This document shows, in pieces, positions 58,695 to 64,000 of a stretch of 64,000 nt of DNA; the stretch's first letter is position 1, and each line of letters starts with the position of its first letter. The position numbers and the translations under genes were made by a program. Source of the DNA: Chlorobiaceae bacterium (GTDB taxonomy: Bacteria; Bacteroidota; Chlorobiia; Chlorobiales; Chlorobiaceae). The DNA is taken from assembly GCA_013335115.1 (NCBI GenBank), contig JAAXWQ010000008.1, positions 16,788 through 80,787 on the forward strand. The letters run 5' to 3'. The notes beneath the pieces were generated by a model that had not been told where the DNA came from, searched no databases, and saw only the letters and a program-made list of their open reading frames with translations.

Positions 58695-59498
58695 ATGCTC
58701 GAAGTCCGCCGTAGCCGGGCATATACCCGCTGGTTCGGATGGTACTCCCGCCGGCAGTTCAGGCGCCATTTCCACTCCCTGAGGGTGGCGATGCCGCCCG
58801 GGCTGCCGAAGATGGAGCCGGGCATACCGGTCATTTTCTATTGCAATCACGCCTACTGGTGGGACGGCTTCTGGTCCCAGTTATGCACCGAGTTATATTT
58901 CCACCAGAACCTGTTCATCATCATTGAGCAGCCCCAACTCGAGAAGCACCGGTTCTTCACCCGTATCGGGGCTTTTTCCATCGACCGCTCCAATGCCCGC
59001 AGCGCGGTGCGCACGCTCGATTACGCAGCTTCGTGCCTTCTCTCTTCCTCGCCGCGCCAGAATGCGCTCTGGATCTTTCCGCAAGGGCTGATCGAGCACG
59101 TCGACAAGCGGCCGCTTCTTTTTTTCAGGGGAACGGCCGGCATAGCCGATCGCGTTTTGAAAAGCACGGGGAAGCTTTACCTTGTTTCAGTTGTCAGCCG
59201 CATTGAATATCTTGAGGACCAGAAACCGGAACTTTTCCTCTCGTTCCGTCCGGCACGCCTCATCTCCCGCGACCAGTGGGATGGCCTCGACGCCCTTACC
59301 GGTCACCTGCAGGAATCCACGGAATCGCACCTGGACGACGTGAAGCGGCAGGTGGTGGAACGGCGGCTCGATGGTTTCGAGACCGTCGTGAGGGGCGCTG
59401 AATCGATCAACCGGCGTGTTGAAAACATTCGGGGCATGTTTCGGCCCTGCAAGCAGAATGAAAGCCCGTCGGGTCCACGGACCGGCGATGATGGCTGA
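58695..59498 (+). CDS. 1-acyl-sn-glycerol-3-phosphate acyltransferase-like (PlsC family)
   Basis: PVIFYCNHAYWWDGFW (NHxxxxD-like); WIFPQGLIEHVDKRPLLFFRGTAGIA. Confidence 0.85.
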   Translation: MLEVRRSRAYTRWFGWYSRRQFRRHFHSLRVAMPPGLPKMEPGIPVIFYCNHAYWWDGFWSQLCTELYFHQNLFIIIEQPQLEKHRFFTRIGAFSIDRSNARSAVRTLDYAASCLLSSSPRQNALWIFPQGLIEHVDKRPLLFFRGTAGIADRVLKSTGKLYLVSVVSRIEYLEDQKPELFLSFRPARLISRDQWDGLDALTGHLQESTESHLDDVKRQVVERRLDGFETVVRGAESINRRVENIRGMFRPCKQNESPSGPRTGDDG

Positions 59499-60524
59499 AT
59501 GGAAAATAACGTCACTCCCGTCGAGCGGTATCCGCCGCCGGGGCATGCAAAGGAAATTGAATCTATGAGCACGGTCACATGCAGCTGCCTCCTTGGCGAC
59601 AACGCCAAGGTAAGGTTGAAACTTTCGAAGATCCTGCACGAGCAGGCTGGCGACCTTTACGGAGGCGACACGGAGGCGGATTCCATACCCGTCTGCGAGG
59701 TTGAGATGAAGGGGTGCCGGCGCGAGTTCTTTGCCAATCCCACCGGGGAACAGTTCCCGATCGGCCAGCCGGTCATCCTCGAGGCTGACGGGGGGTACGA
59801 TTTTGGCGTCGTGTATTCTGTCGGGCGCATCGCCCGCAAGAAGCTCTCCCTCAAGGGGGCCGGCGAACAGCTTTTGCCCATCCTCAGGGCCGCGTCGGAA
59901 AAGGATGTTCAGGAGTTCACCGAGATCAGGCATCGCGAACCCGAAATCAGGGATGCCTGCCATAAAAGGATCGAGCGCCACCACCTCGACATGAAGCTGG
60001 TCGACATTGACCTCCGGCTCGACCAGCAGAAGCTGTCGGTTTACTATACCGCATCGCACCGTGTGGATTTTCGCGGTCTGGTGCGCGACCTTGCCGGCGA
60101 GTTCAGGGCAAGGATCCAGATGATCCAGATCACCACCCGTGAGGAGGCCCGGAGGGCGAACACCCAGGGGCCATGCGGCTGCGTGCTCTGCTGTTCGAGC
60201 TGGCTGCAGAAGATCCACGCCAACCCCTTCGCTGAAAAGCCGTTGACACAGGAGGGCATGGGGGCCGACAACCACTCGTTCAACACCATCGGCCTGTGCA
60301 GCAGGCCCAAGTGCTGCCTGAACTTTTCCAAAGGCGAAAAGAACGGGCATGCATGCCGCCACCAGGACTGGCCGGAGCCAGGTGCCACGGTCAAGGCCAG
60401 GGACGGTGACGCCGTGGTCGAGGGGGTCGACATCCAGAAGAAGAGCATCTGGGTCCGCTTCGAAAATGGCCAGAAGCGGAGGCTTTCGCTTGACCAGTAC
60501 AACGCCCTCATCGGCAGGAAATGA
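59499..60524 (+). CDS. PSP1/RicT-like protein
   Basis: DIDLRLDQQKLSVYYTASHRVDFRGLVRDLAGEFRARIQMIQI; CGCVLCCSSW; CSRPKCCLNF. Confidence 0.93.
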   Translation: MENNVTPVERYPPPGHAKEIESMSTVTCSCLLGDNAKVRLKLSKILHEQAGDLYGGDTEADSIPVCEVEMKGCRREFFANPTGEQFPIGQPVILEADGGYDFGVVYSVGRIARKKLSLKGAGEQLLPILRAASEKDVQEFTEIRHREPEIRDACHKRIERHHLDMKLVDIDLRLDQQKLSVYYTASHRVDFRGLVRDLAGEFRARIQMIQITTREEARRANTQGPCGCVLCCSSWLQKIHANPFAEKPLTQEGMGADNHSFNTIGLCSRPKCCLNFSKGEKNGHACRHQDWPEPGATVKARDGDAVVEGVDIQKKSIWVRFENGQKRRLSLDQYNALIGRK

Positions 60525-60557
60525 ACGCCGGGAAGTAACGATCATCACCCAACAGAT

Positions 60558-62681
60558 TTGCCTGACGCCATGTCGAAAAGCTTCAAGAGGACCCTCGTCA
60601 CCACCGCCCTTCCTTACGCCAACGGCCCGGTCCACCTCGGGCACCTTGCCGGGGTCTACCTTCCGGCGGATATCTACGTCCGCTACCAGCGCCTTTGCGG
60701 GCACGACGTCGTCCATATCGGCGGATCAGACGAGCACGGCGTCCCGATAACCATCACGGCGGACAAGGAGGGGATTACCCCGCAGGATGTGGTGGACCGC
60801 TACCATGCCATGAACGTCGAAGCCTTCACGCGCTGCGGCATCTCGTTCGACTATTATGGCAGGACCAGTTCGCCACGCCACCATGAAACGGCCAGGGAGT
60901 TCTTCCTCGACATCGAGAAGAAGGGGATTTTTGTCCGCAAGGCCGAGAAGCTCTTCTTCGACGCCAAGGCAGGCCGCTTCCTTTCCGACCGCTACGTCAC
61001 CGGTACCTGCCCGATATGCGGCAGCCCTGACGCGAACGGCGACCAGTGCGAGCAGTGCGGCACCCATCTCAGCCCGCTTGAACTGATAGACCCGAAGAGC
61101 AAGCTCTCCGACGCAACCCCCGAGCTTCGCGAGACCCTGCACTGGTACTTCCCGCTCGGCAGGTTCCAGAAGCAGCTCGAAGCCTATGTCGAGGGACACG
61201 GCGAGTCGTGGCGGCAGAACGTGGTCAACTACTCCCGCACCTGGCTCAACCAGGGCCTGGCCGACCGCGCTATTACCCGCGACCTCTCCTGGGGCATCTC
61301 CCTCCCGCTTGACGAGGAGGATGCCAAAGGCAAGGTGCTCTACGTCTGGTTCGACGCGGTGCTCGGTTACATCTCATTCACGAAGGAGTGGGCGGAGCTG
61401 CAGGGCGACGCCGAACGCTGGAAGCGCTACTGGCAGGACCCCGACAGCCGCATCGTGAACTTTATCGGCAAGGACAATGTGGTGTTCCATACCCTCATGT
61501 TCCCGGCAATCCTCATGGCATGGAACGAAGGGCGCAGCGAAGGATGTTACGAGCTTGCCGACAACGTGCCGGCCTCCGAGTTCATGAACTTCGAGGGGCG
61601 CAAGTTCTCCAAGTCCAGGAATTATGCCATCTACCTTGGCGAGTTCCTCGATCGATTTCCTGCCGACACGCTGCGCTACAGCATCGCGATGAACTATCCG
61701 GAGAACAAGGATACCGACTTCAGCTGGACCGACTTCCAGAACCGCACCAACGGGGAACTCGCCGACACCCTCGGCAACTTCATCAAGCGCTCGGTCGACT
61801 TCACCAACACGCGTTTCGGCGGAGAGGTGCCGTGCGGGACCACCCCGGAGGAGTGGAACTCCCTCGGTATCGACTGGCAGGAGAGCCTCAGGAAGATCGG
61901 CGAAGCCTACGACGGGTTCCATTTCCGCGAGGCCGCCACGCTGACCATGGATGTCGCCAGGTTCGCCAACCGGTTCCTCACCGAAGCCGAACCATGGAAA
62001 GTCATCAAGGTCGATCCCGAAGCCGCAGCGCGGACCATGGCCGTCTCACTGAACCTCTGCCATGCGCTCTCGCTGCTCTTCTACCCGATCATCCCCGGGA
62101 CCTGCGACCGCATCCGCGACATGCTCGGCCTGGAAGGCTCGGTCGGCAGCCTTGCCGCGCCCGGCCGCCCTGTCTGGGACGGTGCCGCGCTACCCGGCAT
62201 GAAGCAGGGGCATCGCCTGAAAGGCTCGTCCGAAATCCTGTTCACGAAGATCGAACAGAAGGACCTGGAGCCAGAGCTCGAGAAGATCGCCCGCCTGCTT
62301 GCCGAAGCCGAACGACGCGAGTCGGGAGCCCAGCAGCAGAAGATGGCCTTCAAGCCCGTGATCAGCTTCGATGATTTCCAGAAGGTCGACCTGCGCGTGG
62401 CCCGGGTGCTCGAATGCGAACCGGTCAAGAAGGCCAGCAAGCTCCTGAAGATGAAGCTCCAGGTCGGTTCTGAAGAGCGGCAGGTGCTCTCGGGTATCGC
62501 CGGGCACTACAAGCCGGAAGAGATGGTCGGCCGGAACGTCGTGCTGGTCGCCAACCTCGCAGAGCGAACCATCAGGGGAGAGCTTTCGCAGGGCATGATC
62601 CTGGCTGTCGAGGGCAATGATGGCAGGCTTTACGTCGTCGAGCCGCAGGGAGATGAAATTATCGGGAATTCGGTGCAATAA
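60558..62681 (+). CDS. metG: Methionyl-tRNA synthetase
   Basis: TTALPYANGPVHLGHLAGVYLPADIYVRYQRL; CPICGSPDANGDQCEQCG; GRKFSKSRN (KMSKS-like); C-terminal tRNA-binding domain VDLRVARVLECE. Confidence 0.97.
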   Translation: MPDAMSKSFKRTLVTTALPYANGPVHLGHLAGVYLPADIYVRYQRLCGHDVVHIGGSDEHGVPITITADKEGITPQDVVDRYHAMNVEAFTRCGISFDYYGRTSSPRHHETAREFFLDIEKKGIFVRKAEKLFFDAKAGRFLSDRYVTGTCPICGSPDANGDQCEQCGTHLSPLELIDPKSKLSDATPELRETLHWYFPLGRFQKQLEAYVEGHGESWRQNVVNYSRTWLNQGLADRAITRDLSWGISLPLDEEDAKGKVLYVWFDAVLGYISFTKEWAELQGDAERWKRYWQDPDSRIVNFIGKDNVVFHTLMFPAILMAWNEGRSEGCYELADNVPASEFMNFEGRKFSKSRNYAIYLGEFLDRFPADTLRYSIAMNYPENKDTDFSWTDFQNRTNGELADTLGNFIKRSVDFTNTRFGGEVPCGTTPEEWNSLGIDWQESLRKIGEAYDGFHFREAATLTMDVARFANRFLTEAEPWKVIKVDPEAAARTMAVSLNLCHALSLLFYPIIPGTCDRIRDMLGLEGSVGSLAAPGRPVWDGAALPGMKQGHRLKGSSEILFTKIEQKDLEPELEKIARLLAEAERRESGAQQQKMAFKPVISFDDFQKVDLRVARVLECEPVKKASKLLKMKLQVGSEERQVLSGIAGHYKPEEMVGRNVVLVANLAERTIRGELSQGMILAVEGNDGRLYVVEPQGDEIIGNSVQ

Positions 62682-62726
62682 TCGCTTGTTCTTTATGGAA
62701 ATTGTCGTACATTGGAATCCTAACAT

Positions 62727-62802
<76 letters not shown>

Positions 62803-62803
62803 T

Positions 62804-62837
62804 AAAAAAGGCCGCGCCATGTTGTGCGGTCTTTTTT
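62804..62837 (+). terminator. Rho-independent terminator after tRNA
   Basis: AAAAAAGGCCGC...GCGGTCTTTTTT. Confidence 0.75.
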
Positions 62838-62852
62838 GTTGCCGAGAAATCA

Positions 62853-62878
62853 GGGGACGTTGATGACTTCTAGCACAA
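62853..62878 (+). repeat. REP-like repeat copy 1
   Basis: GGGGACGTTGATGACTTCTAGCACAA; 24/26 identical to 63377-63402. Confidence 0.75.
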
Positions 62879-62880
62879 AC

Positions 62881-63372
62881 TCACGCCTCCTTGCGTAACA
62901 AGCAGCGGATACCCTTCCGCTCAGCCTTCCAGAATACACAACTCTCTCTGGACGATGCGCATATTTCCAGATATTTTCCCGACACTTTCGACATCACCAG
63001 TGGATGCCCCCGATGTGCAGCCAAAACTCTTGCAGCCACTTCGTTGTTCGCCAGGTGCGCATGCCCGGCTTCGATCATCGCATCGGCCAGTTCATCGAGG
63101 AATACCGATTCGGTAAATTCCGAGCTGGGATGTAGCGGACGGCAGACCCGTTCACCGATGGCGATCGTTCCTGCATCGCGCACGGCGGCCACCGCCTCTT
63201 CCAGCGAAACTACGACCGGTTCGAATTCGCAGATTTTCTCCTTTATCCGTAAGGCGTCCGGCGTTTCCGTAAGGCCGGTCCTGTTATTGCCAATCATCTC
63301 CAGCGCCATTTTGATGCCGGTGAGGATTCGGCCGCTGCGATAGTCTTCGATGTTGCTCATGGGTGTCGACAT
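62881..63372 (-). CDS. Hypothetical protein flanked by REP-like repeats
   Basis: MSTPMSNIEDYRSGRILTGIKMALEMIGNNRTG...; no family recognised. Confidence 0.6.
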   Translation of the reverse strand: MSTPMSNIEDYRSGRILTGIKMALEMIGNNRTGLTETPDALRIKEKICEFEPVVVSLEEAVAAVRDAGTIAIGERVCRPLHPSSEFTESVFLDELADAMIEAGHAHLANNEVAARVLAAHRGHPLVMSKVSGKYLEICASSRESCVFWKAERKGIRCLLRKEA

Positions 63373-63376
63373 TTAG

Positions 63377-63402
63377 GGGGACGTTGATGACTCCTGGCAC
63401 AA
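63377..63402 (+). repeat. REP-like repeat copy 2 with palindrome TGGCACAAGTGCCA (63395-63408)
   Basis: GGGGACGTTGATGACTCCTGGCACAA. Confidence 0.75.
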
Positions 63403-63410
63403 GTGCCACT

Positions 63411-63848
63411 TCACCTTGCGCGCTTCCTTCTGATGATCTGGTTTACGGCTGATGCCGAAACTCCCAGCATCCGGGCGGCTTCCGTAAATGAGAGCCCCAG
63501 TTCACCTACAAACCGGCAGGCTAGCTCCTGCCGTACCGAGGTGTATTGTTGTTGTCGACATCCCGACTGCAATGAGTGAAGCGAGAGCTGTTCTTTCTGG
63601 CAGCGCTGTTCAAGTTCCTTTGCGGCCTTTTCCACCCTTGAGGTGTCGGGTAGATAGGTTTTCGATGTCGAGCCGGAAGCATCAACCAGTTTTTTGACGA
63701 AATCAGTGCTCCCCAGGATTCGTGCGTCACTGAACGGCTGCTCTCCTCTTTGTCTCATTGACAGTACCTGAGACCATCCTCCTGCTGAACGGATCAATCC
63801 CCCTCCAGTGAGCGAATCCTGTTTGCCGAGTGGCAGCTGAGTATTCAA
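63411..63848 (-). pseudogene. REP-associated tyrosine transposase (RAYT, Y1_Tnp) C-terminal remnant
   Basis: TGGGLIRSAGGWSQVLSMRQRGEQPFSDARILGSTDFVKKLVD and ELGLSFTEAARMLGVSASAVNQIIRRK are typical RAYT C-terminal motifs; catalytic HUH/Tyr part missing. Confidence 0.78.
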
Positions 63849-63897
63849 GTAGTCTACATAATTGGTTCGTGCCGAATTGAGTACACTGGACTAAACT

Positions 63898-63977
63898 GTG
63901 CCACTTGTTCTGGAGTAAAGTAGGCCACCGGTTCTGGAGCAAAGTGTGCCAGGAATTCTGGAGTAAAGTGTGCCACC
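63898..63977. repeat. 24-bp tandem repeats (3.3 copies), IS21-like terminal array
   Basis: TGTGCCACTTGTTCTGGAGTAAAG / TAGGCCACCGGTTCTGGAGCAAAG / TGTGCCAGGAATTCTGGAGTAAAG / TGTGCCAC. Confidence 0.7.
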
Positions 63978-64000
63978 CCCGCCGCACGGATTTGTAACAT

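Noticed and set aside
57334-58722. 462-aa minus-strand ORF
   Set aside because: Antisense shadow of the aminotransferase; no recognisable domain.
59187-60716. 509-aa minus-strand ORF
   Set aside because: Antisense shadow spanning two real plus-strand genes (PlsC-like and PSP1).
63727-63987. Repeat protein (WHTLLQN repeats)
   Set aside because: Merely the translation of the 24-bp IS terminal repeats (period 8 codons).

Overview
The window is a chromosomal segment of a green sulfur bacterium (Chlorobiales). Supporting genes are csmE-like and csmB-like chlorosome proteins, a (B)Chl synthase, two tandem Chlorobium-type 2[4Fe-4S] ferredoxins and a divergent membrane pyrophosphatase. About 1-33 kb and 53.4-62.8 kb are ordinary housekeeping sequence: an efflux pump, a PgaB-like/GT2 exopolysaccharide pair, MsrBA, phoH-hldD, hisC, pth, hppA, purC, a transketolase N-half, rsmD, coaD, an aminotransferase, metG and an initiator tRNA. 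The accessory DNA lies in 33.5-53.3 kb and 62.8-64 kb. The main finding is a compact 7.8-kb integrative element (33567-41344). It has a tyrosine integrase, two AlpA/excisionase-like HTH proteins, a Toprim+AAA primase/helicase followed by an iteron cluster, and a Nu1-like small-terminase candidate, with no phage structural genes. This is the gene logic of a phage satellite (PICI-like). It is bounded by a 13-bp direct repeat and has split a secreted endonuclease/exonuclease/phosphatase gene in its 5' region. The original SD, start and signal peptide are still readable at the right end, 7.8 kb from the gene body. The left end supplies a replacement in-frame N-terminus that again looks like a signal peptide and is written across a perfect 17-bp inverted repeat. 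Next to it are two chlorosome-protein genes and a complete, probably horizontally acquired Tad/Flp pilus locus (44.1-53.3 kb). The right edge holds a truncated RAYT-type transposase with two REP-like repeats, cut by an IS21-like terminal repeat array. Product names come from motif recognition only; no database search was run.
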